Numbered from the stretch's first letter, positions 1-45,753 are shown. The stretch is 64,000 nucleotides of DNA from Caprimulgus europaeus (GCA_907165065.1 OU015528.1:21652015-21716014); one strand, 5' to 3'. A program made the numbers and translations. Notes: generated by a model not told the origin, from the letters alone.

Positions 1-181
1 GACTAAAAATTAACACAACAGGGAAAAAAAAGTAAGTAATGTACATCTGCTTATGTCACCCTACTGCTAGATCTGAAACTGTAAGATGCTATTCTTTGAA
101 TATAAGGAATTAAGACTATCACAGGACTGAATAAACAGAAAGGGAAACACAGCAATAGAGTACTTCACAGTAAGATGCCTC

Positions 182-187
182 TTTATT
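182..187 (-). terminator. candidate poly(A) signal for CAPZA2 (long 3' UTR)
   Basis: AATAAA about 1.97 kb after the stop. A G/U-rich stretch (TTGCTGTGTTTCCC) follows within 30-45 nt, a better downstream element than at the other hexamers. Confidence 0.4.
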
Positions 188-1538
188 AGGAATATATTTA
201 AAACTAGCTTTTTATTTCAGGTAAGAAAAATAGCATTCTGACTTTTAGAATTCTGTGTATGACCGGAATCAGCACTGGCTAACAGCTAGAAAAGTTATTT
301 GCACCATTGCTGCCCATTAACAGTTCTCCTAAGTGTCCATTCACTGTCTTTTATTTTTTAGCTTGTTGAAGAAATTCTTCAAACAAGGCTTATGTTTAGA
401 TCTTAGTTATGACTGACAGACTGACTTGACAGTGACTCAGCATCTGCTATTAGCTCACATACAGCTTTTATAAACCTCTTAAAGAGCATGGTTCAATAGC
501 TGACCTATGAAGACAACTGAGAGGGTAATTCTCCAGGAAGACTGTGGTAGAACAAATCCCACTCTTCTACTATATAATTCAGTACTGTGAAGTAGCAGCA
601 ATTTCAAGAACTTCAGTTAATTCTATACCCCTTTATAAGAGAGCACTGAAGAACAGAAATATAGGGGTATTGCTATTACAATTCAAACAGTAAACTACTC
701 GGTGTGTACATTTTTATATTCAGTACAAGTCTAGACTCTTTCTCTTGCTATGCTGTAACTCAACAGCTGAAGGTAATTAATTGGATCATGCTGTAAACAA
801 AGACAAAACCTTTGTGCAAGCTTTACTGGCTTAGGAGTGTAAAAAAGTGTGTAAAGCTGTTTAGTTTTCCATCATGAGCATATAATTAGGTAGCACATTT
901 TAAAATGTGTTTTCATTGAATTAAGATTTAAATCTATGCATTTCACAGAAGCATTATACAGCATTTGTAATGAAGTCTGTGTTTTTATATACCTGATGTT
1001 CACTTTCAATATGAGATATATCAGGCAGGGAAAGTATTCTCCAGTCAAATGCGCTATTTTTGGTTTTGTAATTTCTTCCATCCTCTGTAGCCAGTATGAA
1101 ACTAAAAGATACCTATTTTAAGTAGACTTCCACATGTAGATGTTTCTTAAATGCAGATGGAAATAATCGATGATGATATTACAACAATTTCCAAATACAC
1201 TGAGAACAGCCAATAGATCACAAGTTCGTGGCTGTTTTATGCATTATTTTAAAAATATATAGAAACAGTAAAAATAGGCTATATCAGGAAGCAATCTGAT
1301 ACTCAAATAAATAGAAAATTTGCATTTTAATGTCACATTGAATTTTAGTACATTTCAATCCAAGAAAAAAAATGAACTGACAGACATACTAATGAGCACA
1401 GGATTATATATATTACAATATGCCTTGTTATAATACATTTGTGGCTTATGATAAAAAACCTCAAGGGCAGATGGAGCTGGAATTCATTTAAGTAATTGTC
1501 AGGAACAAAGAATTAAATGCATTTCTGAAATAAGTACT

Positions 1539-1544
1539 TTTATT
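1539..1544 (-). terminator. candidate poly(A) signal for CAPZA2 (short 3' UTR)
   Basis: AATAAA about 610 nt after the stop, followed about 30 nt later in the transcript sense by a U-rich TTCTTTGTTCCTG element. It is a plausible but unproven cleavage signal. Confidence 0.35.
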
Positions 1545-2155
1545 TAATTTCAAAATCTTAAAACAGAGTTAGACCATGGCCTTTTCTTAAAAAGAAAAAA
1601 AAGAATTAGTTACCATGAAGCTAGCTAATTAAGTATTCCGAAAGGTTTAAACGATCTAGAAAACGCTTTTCCCAATTTTACATACAATGAAAGGATAGAT
1701 GATTTCAAAAACAACACCTATGGGTAACTCCATGTTGACCTTGACCTAGAAATGCACATTACTGATCTCAACAAGGAATCCAGCAAGTTTTGGAAGTTGT
1801 CCATTTCACATGAAAGCAAGAGAAAGGGTTATCATATGCAAAAATATTTTTCCAACTGTTCTTAATGTGTAATTGAAAACTAAAGGCATGGTCTCTTCAT
1901 TATAAAAAATAAAGGTACAACAGAAACTCTAAAGGAAGATACTCAGCTATACTGAAGTTGCAACCCTCTGAAAAGAAAGAAAAAAAGGAAAAAAGTCAAT
2001 TAGCTAAGCTTTGTGCTCTAACCAAACTACTTACAGTGATTTTCAATGGCGAAAGCCCATGCTGACTGGGTGATTTGACAGTTCCAAATACTTTTTGTAA
2101 TAATTTTTATTTGTATACAAGGATACTAAAATGATCCAGTCATGCAACGTTCACT

Positions 2156-34566
<32,411 letters not shown>

Positions 34567-34624
34567 CTTCCCGTCTGGCCCCGGCCGCCGCCGCCCCCCC
34601 CGTCTCCTCCCTCGCGGGCAGGAA

Positions 34625-34633
34625 GGGCGGGGC
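34625..34633. promoter_or_regulatory. GC box (Sp/KLF)
   Basis: GGGCGGGGC about 60 bp upstream of the CAPZA2 ATG. A second copy of the core, GGGCGGGGG, lies at 34701-34709. Confidence 0.5.
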
Positions 34634-34659
34634 CCGGCTCGCCGGGGAGGCGGTGTCTC

Positions 34660-34671
34660 TGCGCACGCGCG
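34660..34671. promoter_or_regulatory. NRF1-like motif
   Basis: TGCGCACGCGCG fits the NRF1 consensus YGCGCAYGCGCR at all but perhaps the last base. It lies about 95 bp upstream of the CAPZA2 ATG, a typical NRF1 position. Confidence 0.6.
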
Positions 34672-34803
34672 GGGCCGGGGTACCGCTGTGGGGGGCAGCG
34701 GGGCGGGGGCTGGGGAAGCGGCAGCGGGACGGAGGCGGGCGCGGGCGGTAGCAGGGTGGCGGTCTCTCCGCTCCTGGGTCCGTGGGGCTGCCATGTTGTG
34801 GTG

Positions 34804-34817
34804 GTTGCTCGGGAAAC
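34804..34817 (+). promoter_or_regulatory. X-box-like (RFX) motif
   Basis: GTTGCTCGGGAAAC satisfies the X-box pattern RYYNYY-N(1-3)-RRNRAC with a 2-nt spacer. It lies about 240 bp upstream of the CAPZA2 ATG. Confidence 0.4.
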
Positions 34818-35110
34818 GGGGGGGTCTCAGCTGATGTCCGAGTGTCGCGGCAGAGGGGAGTGGGGGCAGCAGGGCGGCGGGACCTGCTGCGCCCTTCTGG
34901 GCGTCTTCCCATTGAGCAGTGGAGAAGTGAGGCGTTTAATTAAGATCGCTGGAAACTTGGTCAGGCAGAACCAAGAATTAGCAGGTTTCGGACATCCCTC
35001 CCCTCGGCAGAGTGCCCGATGCGGGCTAGCGGGTGCTGGGGGTGGCGGAGCCGAGCGTGAGCGGTGGCGGGGTCGTCTGAAGCAGCCCGCGGGGTGCTGG
35101 GGGAGGCTGT

Positions 35111-38100
35111 AGAAAGCTGGGTTTGATGCCAGCAGCAGAGACTGAGGAAATGGATTGTGTAAAATGATTGGAACTGTAGAAGATTGAACATGGAAAAGGA
35201 TTGTGGTCAGCTGGAAGAAACAGAAAAATAAATGGATTGGAATTTTTTTACCACAAGAATATGTGAAGAGTGTCTTCCAGCAGTGTGACATTGCAGGTAC
35301 ACAGAGGGGCATTTGAGATGACAACTTGCAAGGATTGCCTGGAAGAAGAGATAAGAGAAGTTTACAGGAAAACTCTAATAGGGGAAAGAAAACATTTGTG
35401 TAGCTCAAACCATGTGAGTTTGAGGCTGGTGAAATTCTGTATCCTCTTCCTACAGTGACTACAGTGACCCAGGGGCAGATCCCCAGGGAGTGGTGAGAGA
35501 ACAAGGCAGTACCTGCTGGTGCTTCCTGGGAATGTTTCCTCACTTCCAGACATGGTGTAGAAGGTGGTCCTCAGTGACTTCCTTCTAACAAGGATTGTTG
35601 AACTATTCTTCAAGGGTCAGGTAGACAGCAGGAAGTTTTGTTTTCTTCCAGGAGCAAAGTCAGATTGGGAAAACGGATAAGGATGAGAAGCTGCTTTGAT
35701 AATGATCAGTTCTGGCAACAGACTATTCTGCAGAACATGGAAAGCTACAGAGACCTGAAAAGGAAACCAAAAGAGTCAGATAACCTTTTTGAGAAATCCT
35801 TCCTGTTCATTGATCAAAAGTAGAAAGAACATGGGAAATACTGTTGCTAGCTAAGTAGAATGTTTGGGCTTTGTGGAACACTGGGATAAAGTCTGAATAA
35901 AATTGGATGTCTGTAGGCTTCATCTCATTAATATGGGCACCGATTTCCTCCATAATACAAGAGCAAGGGCAGCTGAGAGAACAAAATAAATGTGCTTATT
36001 CCATGTTCTAAAAAAGGACTACCCTCAAGTGTTACAAAGCAAATACAAATGCTAACTTGTTTGTAAGGGCTTCGTCTTTCAGTTTACCAGGTATTAATGT
36101 TAGAAAACTCAAACATATAAGACAATTTGGAGCTTGAGAAAGATTAGATGATTAGTATAACAAAGTTAGCAGGTAGAGTCTTGTATGATGTTGAAATTGA
36201 TGGTTAGAATGGAAAAGGTAAAAAGACTGGTGTATTATGCCAGAGTGGCCATTAGCTGTTTCAAATCAGAGAAGTTTCAGAAGAGTAAGAACTTAATTAT
36301 TTATAAATCAAAGTTCTAAGTCATTAAATGAAACATGGTCTTTCATGGACCACCTGATCTTGCTAGAAAATAGGTTGAACTTCTTAATGGTCTCTTCCTA
36401 ATGTGTGGGAAGAAGAAAGCTTTTATCGTTACTTCAAACTGAAGGAAGTATGATGGAGGAATTACAGGTCCACTGATAACTCTTTGGTAACATTTAAAAA
36501 ATACATTTTCTTAGTGTCTAGCACAGTGTACTTCACCCCAGTTATGTTGGACAAGGAAAAGCTGATCATTGACTGGAAAATTCCAAGTGCCAAGATACAT
36601 TTAGGTTGGTCATGGTTAGTAGTATGAATGTTGCCAGCTTCTAGCCAAAGGATCTTGTTATACTATAGAGGTCATCCACTTTCGTCTTTCTTGCATTAGT
36701 ATTTGTACACAATGATTAATGATATTATGTGCAGGATAGTAAAAGATTGCCAATATCTGTACATTTTTTCAAGGCTATCATTTCCAGGGCTATCAGGACT
36801 GTTGCATGGAAATTAAAGTGATACTGGACAAGAAGTCGTTACAGTCAGGTGGATACATGTAAATTACAATGGCACTGAAAATCAAAATATGAACAGAGGA
36901 TAAAAATGAAAAAAAAGTCAAAATCATGAATGTGCAAATTGGACAATGTGACTGATTCAAGGAAGTTGAAGAGAGGTTTAAAATACCTCTAGCCATGGGA
37001 GATAAAGATAATGGACAGTAGTTTATTCATGTCAGAAACAAAACAAAGGAGAGCCAAACCTAATGTTTGATAAGGCCATTGCTAGAAGCAAAGTGATGAA
37101 GTGTAGAGCAGAAAAGGCACATCTAAAGGATGTTTGGTTTTGGAACATCTTACATATATTTGGACTCAATAATAAAAGGTAATGGTCTGCAGCAGGGGAA
37201 AGCATTGTGCAATGTTCAGTTTCACGCAACAGGAGTTTATAACTTCCACCCAGGAGTCCTACAAGTAGCTAGCTGAGGAGATCTGTGAAGTGCTCCTGTT
37301 AATTTTTAGCACAACTTGGGATTTGCCAGCTAGGGGATATTGCCAAGGATGTTGCTTCATTGAATATGTATTAAAAGGATAGTTCAAAAAGGTAGATCTT
37401 ACCAGATAAACATGAATAGTTCTCTCATAACTTAATCTATCTGCTGGATTTACCATGTTTACACCAGGTTTTTTTTCTTGAAGTTTGTTGAAACTAGTAC
37501 AATTAAGCGAATGTTTCAGAGGAGGACTTGTGTAGTCATTGTAGATACTAATAGGAACCTTCTGTGTAGTACCCTGGCAGGTGCTTTACTGTGGTCTTAG
37601 AACTTAATGGGAAATGAATAATCACTCAGAAATAAGTACTGTTCATGCCCTGTGACTCAGTGTTTTGGAGTGCTTGTGTGTCTTTTCAGGAAGAGTATGG
37701 AAATTTCAGAAGGGATTTGAAGGAAGACTAAAAATAATCCTGAATATACAGAACAACTTTTGGGATGTGAGGCTTAATGATGTCAAGATTAAGAAGTTAT
37801 TTAGGAAATGTATTCGCCCTGAACTGCAGTATATAGCAGTGATATCTGAGTTAGTTTGAAATTTATATGCATCTTATCTGAAGTCATACATCTCTACTTG
37901 CTGTTTCAAATTGAATACAGCAAATTTCCAGCCAGTAAATTTTCTCAAGATATAAAGTTCACGCACATTAGTGATCCTTTTCATGTGCCAGTGTCTCTAC
38001 ACATTGATTGAAGGTTAATTTGCACTACAATCACATACAGAACAGCAAAACATCCTATTGCTAACTAGATAGCTCATGTCTTACTTGATGTCTAGTCCCA

Positions 38101-39241
38101 CTGCATGAAATTCACTGTGGGCTATCAGATCTGTCTGATGAGCGGTGTGTGGTTTACTGATGCAATGAGAGAAACACAATTAAAAAAAAGAAAAAAAAAA
38201 AGGGAAAAAAAAGGCAGCTATTGCATTCTACTGAAGCTAACTGGACAAGATAATGCTGCCAATCAAGTACCTTTTTATTTTGCTGTACTGCTTCTGTTAT
38301 CTCTTTCTGTCTGGACTCTGCAGGGCCCAGCCCCTGGCCCTAGCATAGCACTGGGAGGAGGGCACAGTAATTCTTCCTGCAAGGTCTCCCTGCAGGGCTG
38401 TTGTAATGGCTTCAGGGAAGTGCAGTTTCTGTGCTAAAGCCATCCTGAAGACTGGTGGGGAAGCAATGGGATATAGAGGTTAGCACAGCACACTTCCTCT
38501 GTCCTGCACTAGCCCCAAAGATTGAGATAAACAATGCAGGAAAAAAACCCAAAACATTTTCGTTCTTATTCAAGACAGGTGATTGACATTTGACCTATTG
38601 CATCCTTTCAGAGGACGAGTTGATGACAGGTATATTCAGTGGCTACTTGTTTAATCTGGAAGGTGTACTACACTGTTTCCTAGGGCAGAGGTAGACTCTG
38701 GCCAAGCTCTGAGCCCTGCTCAGATGGTGCTCCTGGCAGTGGGACAAGAGGAGTGCCCAGAATGGTGTGGTAGGCCATGACCCTGCTGCCTGCTCCTTTT
38801 TGTGGGAAGCACCTTCTTGAATCCTCACCACCTCCTGATATAAATCCTCACATTCCTGCAGGTCCGTGGGGGCCACACTCCATTTCCTCAAATTCCCAAA
38901 TACTTATCGGATCTTAGGGCCTTGGGAATTGCCTGCCAATTTGTGTCAATATTTTGAGGGTGTTACTGGTATTTCCAAATCTCCCAATTTTACTCTTTGT
39001 AGCTTATAGCACCTTAGCAGCAAAAGCAAACAGGTTGGTCTGAGATGAGTTGAATGTAAAATCCTTACAACAGTGTTGTAAAGAAAGCTGTGACAGGAAG
39101 AAAACTGTAATAAAGTGCAACTGTAGAGCAAATCTGAGACTGAGCTTCCTTCTTAGAGAACACTTAAGATCTTTTATGTCACAGCAGACATTTGAGTGAA
39201 TGATTCAGTAGCCCTGCATCTACTGTGGATGTCCCATTCAG
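35111..39241. other. intergenic, no gene recognised
   Basis: AT-rich sequence upstream of CAPZA2. The only structure I see is the A-rich tract at 38182-38212. Short open frames lack known domains. Confidence 0.6.
38182..38212. repeat. A-rich tract
   Basis: About 31 bp of A interrupted by single G and GGG. Confidence 0.85.
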
Positions 39242-39325
39242 GGTCACAGAACAGCCCAGGTTGGAAGGGACCTTGAAGGGTTGTCTAGTCCAACCTTTTG
39301 TGGGAAAGGGAGCCTAAATGAGATT
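39242..39325 (-). mobile_element. CR1 LINE 3'-end fragment
   Basis: The plus strand reads GGTTGGAAGGGACCTTGAAG followed by TCTAGTCCAACC, the reverse complement of a CR1 end. It abuts a second CR1 end in the same orientation. Confidence 0.8.
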
Positions 39326-39326
39326 A

Positions 39327-39500
39327 TCATAGAATCGTTTTGGTTGGAAACGACCTTAAAGATCAAGTACAACTGAAGCCCTGTCCAATTGCATCTTGAA
39401 AACCTCCGGTAGTGGGGACTCTACCACTTTCCTGAGGAGGTTGTTCCAGTTAATGATTGTTCTCACTGTAAAAAATGTCTTTTTCTTATGTCAAGATTTT
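39327..39500 (-). mobile_element. CR1 LINE 3'-end fragment
   Basis: It begins ATCATAGAATCG, then GGTTGGAAACGACCTTAAAG, CTGTCCAATTGCATCTTGAA and AGGAGGTTGTTCCAGTTAAT. About 170 bp of a minus-strand CR1, in tandem with the preceding fragment. Confidence 0.85.
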
Positions 39501-42500
39501 TGATGATACCTTGGAATTTGCTGTCCTCTCGTTTCTTTGCTTATCAAGTTTATTTTATTTCTTACTGTGGCGTTTTTAAGATTGTCACAACATTCTTTAT
39601 GCTTCACAACCATATTATTTTTACAAGTTTTATTAATTTTGTATCCATGTTTTTCATTGAGACAATGCATGTCATAATTATTTAGATGATAAACTTGATA
39701 CTTAGAGTGGATTTTTTTTGGTCAGTTTTAGGGGCCTTTATTACCACATTTAACCTAGAAGTAGCTTTTAGGTTCTTCTTAGGATTGCATTCAGATCTTA
39801 TCCCGGGCTGCTTTGTGACTTTCTACTCTGTTTCTGTTCTTGTGAGTTTTCTAGGCTTTCTTCACCCCACTCCCTCCAAGAATACTCAGATATATATCTT
39901 TCCTTATGGAATTAAAATTCACAGTCTTGCCTTTGTCCTTCTTTTCACATGTACCTATGTTTTAGGAATTGGATACCCATGTTGTTTCTTAGCTTTATCT
40001 TAAACTGCAGGCCAGTAGTTTACTTCACTGGTTGCAACAAGATTTAGTACTCCCATAAACTGAGATTCTTCGAAGCAGATACAGTCATTCACGAACTAAG
40101 AGTGGGATTATTTATTTATGATGCAGAATTTTTATTCAGGGATGGGAATGCGCAAAAGTAGACTTAAAAAGAACAAATGTTGAGCATTTTAGAGGAAGAC
40201 AACCAAAGGAAGGCAATATGCCTAAATCTTGTTGGCTGCTGCTCCTGCTTCAGTGGGGGTAAGGAGTTTGCAGATCTGTGAAGGCAATGGGCAGTAGTGC
40301 AGCAGCACCTGCAGAGAGCTGAAGGCAACAAGAACATGGTAAGGATGAAGTGTTGCATACTAAAATGCCTACTTTTGGTTATAGACGGTCTCAAGCTGTC
40401 GTTTGGAAGGAACAATGCTTATATAGTCCAAATTATGTATGGATTTTCAGAAGCGCCAAAAATGTTCATGTTCTACTGATTCTGAAGCCCGTAATCTTCA
40501 TAAGTGGGGTGTGTGTCGGTAGGTTTCTCCTAACATGTTTGTCATCTTTGCTATCTTAGTATGTTCACTATTTAAAAGCTACAGCATTAGCTTTTAAAGT
40601 GTTGTCTCTACGGGCCAGTTTCTTTTTTTCACCTGCCCTTTGACTTCTTGTGTTGTTTGATAAAGTTGTCAGACTTGCAAAAGTGCTTCATACAAAATTC
40701 TCTGATGAAAGAATCCTAATTTCCTTCTGAAATGTAACATGAAGTACTATCAAGCAGAGAAGATTAATGACTACTTATAAAACAGCTTTCATTACTAAAT
40801 ATCTTCTCTAAATGCTAATTTATTTCATTCTGATGCAGTGTAGAAAACAACAATGTAGTAAAAGTGCATTCTAAAACTATTCTTGAAGTTAGCAGTGCTT
40901 GATGGATTGCCAGTACTGATGAATTTTAGGGGTTTAATTTACAGTACTGAAGTTTTCAGGAAAAAATAGGACAGCTAGAAAAATTTTCTCCAGCATTGTT
41001 TACAGTGTCTGTGGAAAAACTTCTAACTTAAACATTAGTCTGAGCTATAGTGATAAATATTTTTAAATAAATTGTATGGTAAGCATGTGCTGTGGCAGTG
41101 CTTTGGAAAGAAAAGTATTAGCACATCTATTTTACAGCCTGTTTTTTGGAGATAAATAATTAGCTATAGGCAGGTATATTTACAGCTGGAGTGTTTCAAG
41201 GGAAACATTTATAAATTGCAAAGGATTCAAAGTATAATCTGAGACGGAAAAATGTGAGCAATTCAATGTGGTTAGTTTATCAGCAAAAAGCTTAAAGTGA
41301 GTACTTAGTAGGACATCAGAAAGTTGTTAATAGGATGTTTTGATGTAGTAGAGTATTACAAGATTCATGATCAGAAGTTAAAACGGGACAAATTCAGGCT
41401 TAGTTATATAAACTTAGATTTTAATTGTCAGGATAGTTGATTACTGGAACAATTTCACCAAGGCAGCACTGGCACTAGCAATTTTAGAGTAAAGACTGAC
41501 TGTTTTTCTAAAATCTATATTCTGCAATTCAGCAAGGACTCAAGAAGTCTTATGGCCTTTGTTGCAAAGAAGAAGGATCTTGAAGCAATCCTCTCTGACA
41601 AAGTATGGTGTGATTCTGTGAGCCATTTTCCAGCTTTTCCCGTTCAGCAATGAATGGAGAGAAGCTCAAGTGAAAATGGAAGTAGCTCCACGGAAGAGCC
41701 AAAGAAGAGGAAATATAGTTGGAGCGTAATGAACTGGATCCAGTGAGGAGTGCAGAAGCAGATCTGGCTTTTAAAAGGGAGTGAAGAAAAAGCACAGGGG
41801 AAATTACTGAGGTTCAAGTGGATATTAATGAAACAGGGAAGACCAAGGTCAGATAGAAGTTCTGTGGAAAAGCTTAAGAGACTATTTAAAATGGGATTAC
41901 TTGGGGAATATTTTTGATACTTAATTTACAAGCATTGGAGTCTCATCAGATGGTAACCCTTGGCTCCTATTACATCAGCAGGGAGAAACAAGCACTCCAA
42001 GGGTGAGATTCATCTGACCTAGTTAAGACGTCTGTTTTAGGATGAGATTACTGGCTGCAATGAGGTGGCTAGTTCAGACCCAGCTGTCTAAATATTTGGT
42101 GCTTGTGTTATGACAGCCAAATCCCCTTTCAGTGTTAGAGGGTCAAGGGGCAAGAAGGTGATGGACCAAGGAAGGGGGATAAGGACTAAGGGAAGAGCAA
42201 AAGGGACAGCTGAAGTTGCAAGGCTAAGAGAAGGGAGAAAGGTCTACACTTGTAATTCAGCATTGCTCTGTGCTCCTCAGGGAACCTGTACCCAGGGAGG
42301 TAAGTCACATATCCATGAAGGACTTTGTATGAAGAGCGCTGTACTTCTGTACTGCCTTTATTGCAGCTTCTACTTGGACATCAGGAATGCTGTATCAGTA
42401 GCTATTGATAATACAGAGATAGAGCAGGATTAGAATTAACAAAGGGAGAGGACAGGCTGGAGATTAGGATGTGGTGGAGAATCAAAATCTAAGGGTTCTG

Positions 42501-45173
42501 CACCCCATCATGGCAGAAGAGGGCCTTTAAGATATGTGTGTGCTTCACAATAGCTCTGAGACTTCTCCAGCCTGAACCAGTCTAGCTCTCCTTTGGCATA
42601 TGTTGTTCATTTGCCCTTGCTCTGTACCAGGATAGGTTGGGAAGAAAAAGGAGGACCAGAAGAAAGCAGCAGTGGTGCTAGGAGGAAGCAAATGAAACTG
42701 AGGAAAGCAAAGAAGCTTGAGCACTGTTCTCCCCAGCTATTAAGTACTCGTTACAGAACAAGAGCATTAACTTACAGGAATAGAGCAGCCACCTGATTTT
42801 TAAAAGGTCCATGAGAAAGCACAAAATTTCCTTTCCTTCCCTCTCACTAAGCCTGGTTCCTGTTTATATTTTTAGTTATTGCTCTCTGAAAAAGGAAAGT
42901 GTAGCCATCCAGCTGGATTTATTTACTTTCATTTTAAAAGGGACATTTTTTGGCAATTTTATTTTTCAACAGGAAATGGCAAATGTGCTGATTTGTTTAA
43001 TGAAGTTGAGATTCACTGGAGGAGTCCAAATTCCTTTTTCTTTTGTCCTCTGTAGAACTGAATGTCTTATGAAGATAAAATCTCAATAAAGGTAAACCAT
43101 ACAAGCAGATGTGACTGAAGGGCTGAGACTTTCTTTGCCTGTGGAGAGAAAAATGCCTTAGAAGCAGTCGTACTTCATATTAGAAGAAACAGGAGTAAGA
43201 AGAGTTAGGATTTTGAAGTAATGTAATTTTATTTTTGTTTGCCTCCTGAATGATGCACAATTTAGTACTTGAGTACACTTGCTTCTGACCTCATTAAAAG
43301 TCCTGAATGCTAAATAGTTGTGAAAATTAGGACAGTGTTCTTATGTTGATGTGGGAACATAACTTCAATCATCAACTTTTGAAGTTACCTTGTTGTGTAT
43401 TGATAAAATCACATAAATCTATTAAAAGAGGATTGGTTGTATGTGTTCTGTTGGGGTTTTTTTTGTAATTTCTCTGCACTGTTTAATGGAAGACTGGCAC
43501 AGGTGGTGTGCAATTTGCCTATAGCAGTCATGTAAACCCTGTCCTGCAGAACTCACCTGTGGCCTTAGAGTTCAAGGTCTGCTTCTTTGGAAGATCTGGA
43601 AGATCCTTGCACAGGGACACAGTGAAACTGCCTTAGATGTAAAAAAACCTGAGGAATTTATCTTACCATTATCCTTTAGTAAAAGTAGTCCTATATATGA
43701 CTGTAATAATTGCATTGTTCTAGTGCTCTAGAAATAGTAGGTCTCTATCTGACTACAAGAGAGCCAGGATTTCACCCACCTAGATTCTGAAGTTGATGAT
43801 GACTGTGGGTCTTTTCAGGTTCAGGTCTTTTCATTCAGATTAAACGATTGAGAATCAAGGGAGGAGGTTACAGACAAATGGGCAGTGTGTCTGTGGGAGG
43901 TAATGCCAAATTTTACACATACATTGTTTTATACATTGTCCAAGATAGCATTTATCTTGTTTGACTTCGACAAAGCCCACATTTTCTTACTCTGAGGCCT
44001 CAATTTTACACTTAATTGGTTTATATAATGGTACAGAGGTCTGTTGCAAAGGGCAAAATTAGTATCAGAAGCATAACAAAGCTCAGTGCAGGAATTGTCC
44101 ATCATTGGGTAATTTCATGCTTGTTCTGTTCTCCATGGTGATCAGCTTCATATGTTTCATATTGACACTTCTTTATTCAATGGTTTACAAGGAAAAGTTC
44201 CCACCCCCATCCACCAAGCATTTCCACTATTAATTATCTCTATGGGAATGGGATTTTTATTAGGTCAGTAATTCTGTCTATTCCTGAGAAGTTTGTAAAA
44301 AGAGAAAAAGGATGGGGTTTTTTGTTGAAGTAAATTGAGATATAGGGATAGTTGGTCAAATTCTCCCTCAACTGGCATGAAAGACAACTGACAGAAGTCT
44401 AATGCAAAACCAGGGGAAATACATCCCACCATAATGCCCGCACAAGAAGTAATCTTTTGGTTAAGAAGAACAACTCAGGACAAAAGTAACACAAAGATCA
44501 CATTATGCAGCCTTCATTTCTTCGAGTTCAAGAAATACACAGAGGAGTAAAACCTTATGCTTATTCTGAAAAAATGCTGTCAAGTTCCTCTTTCTGGCCC
44601 GTTAGCAAGCATTTTGTGTGAACTAATTTGGAGTGGAAAATACTAAAACCAGCATAATTAACTAAAGAATTTCAATATCTAGATGAACTATTTTGAACCA
44701 AAGAAAATGCTTTTGATCCTGGCAAGGGAACAAAGTTTTATTCCACACGTGCTTTAACCAGTTTTCTCATTTTTAAAGAATTGCATTTGCTATGTGTCTG
44801 TGCCTGTTTTAACTCCTGTTGCTGCTGTTATGGTGATATCCCTGACTGATACAAATCATTAGTCTGACAGAAAGCCTCATGTACTTTCTTTCCAGATGGT
44901 AAGCTCAGGCTTTTGCAATCTGTGGAAAGTTAGTGCAAATACTGTGTTCCACTTCCTTCCTCACCAAAAGATTTTTAACTTCTGGTTTTAGTCTCTCATG
45001 TCAGACCAGGGTGTTCAGCAAAAAAAGGAGTCTGATCCCTGCTGTGATGAGTAGGATGAGGTGACAAAGAGATACAAACAGAAGAGGGGTATCCACATAT
45101 GTAAGGCAACACCATCTAGTGTGATGGAGAGGGGTCTCTATTCTCGCTATTCTTTTTCAAAACTTTGTGGCTC
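39501..45173. other. intergenic, no gene recognised
   Basis: I recognise no gene or RNA. A very diverged CR1-like stretch may lie near 41.4-41.6 kb. A 107-codon open frame at 42110-42433 resembles no known protein. Confidence 0.6.
41430..41625 (+). mobile_element. possible ancient CR1-like remnant
   Basis: GATTACTGGAACAATTTCAC resembles the CR1 segment GAGCACTGGAACAGGCTGCC, and the stretch ends near GTGTGATTCTGTGAG, like a CR1 tail. The match between is weak. Confidence 0.3.
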
Positions 45174-45753
45174 TGTTGTGGTTTAACCCCAGCTGGCAAC
45201 TAAGCACCACACAGGTGCTTGCTTACTCCCCCTTGGTGGCATGGGAGAGAGAATCAGGAGGGTAAAAGTGAGAAAACCCATGGGCAGAGATAAAGACAAT
45301 TTAATAGGGAAAGCAAAAGCTGCACATGCAAGCAAAGCAAACCAAGGAATTAATTCGCTACTTCCCATCAGGTGTTTAGCCGTCCCCAAGAAAACAAGGC
45401 TCCATCACAGTTACTTGAGAAGATAAATGCCATCACTCCAAATGTCCCCTGCTTCCTTCTTCTTCCCCCAGCTTTATACACTGAGCATGATGTCATTTGG
45501 TACGGAATATACCTTTGGTCGTTTTGGGCCATCTGTCCCAGCTATGTCCTATCCCAACTTCTTGTGCACCCCAGCTTTCTCACTGGAAGAGTGGTGTGAG
45601 GAGCAGAAAAGGCCTTGACTCTGTGTAAGCATTGCTCAGCAATAATGAAAACATCCCTGTATTATCAACACTGTTTCCATCACAAACCCAAAACATAGCC
45701 CTGTGCTAGCTACTACGAAGAAAATTAGCTTCACCCCAGCCAAAACCAGCACA
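45174..45753 (-). mobile_element. ERVL-like solo LTR, older copy
   Basis: A 580-bp element with TGTTGTGG...CCAGCACA ends. The flanking pentamers are GGCTC (45169-45173) and GGCCC (45754-45758), one mismatch from a 5-bp duplication. On the minus strand it shows GTATAAAG, a probable TATA box (about 45475-45482), and a TATTAAA about 170 nt further on as a probable poly(A) signal, which sets its orientation. The ends GCTAGCTACTACGAAGAAAA and AACCCCAGCTGGCAACTAAG match the LTR at 24653-25272 in reverse complement. No internal retroviral sequence and no coding capacity. Confidence 0.85.

Larger units (their letters stand above)
1..2155 (-). other. CAPZA2: CAPZA2 3' UTR and downstream flank
   Basis: AT-rich sequence directly after the CAPZA2 stop, with no recognisable repeat or second gene. 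Minus-strand AATAAA hexamers occur at 2106-2111, 1539-1544, 350-355 and 182-187. The true 3' end is not fixed by sequence alone. Confidence 0.6.

Noticed and set aside
34827..35543. 238-codon minus-strand frame upstream of CAPZA2
   Set aside because: No recognisable domain. It spans the CpG-island edge and ordinary flank, with no supporting splice or start context.
42110..42433. 107-codon intergenic plus-strand frame
   Set aside because: No known motif, and its length is within what an intergenic region this size gives by chance.
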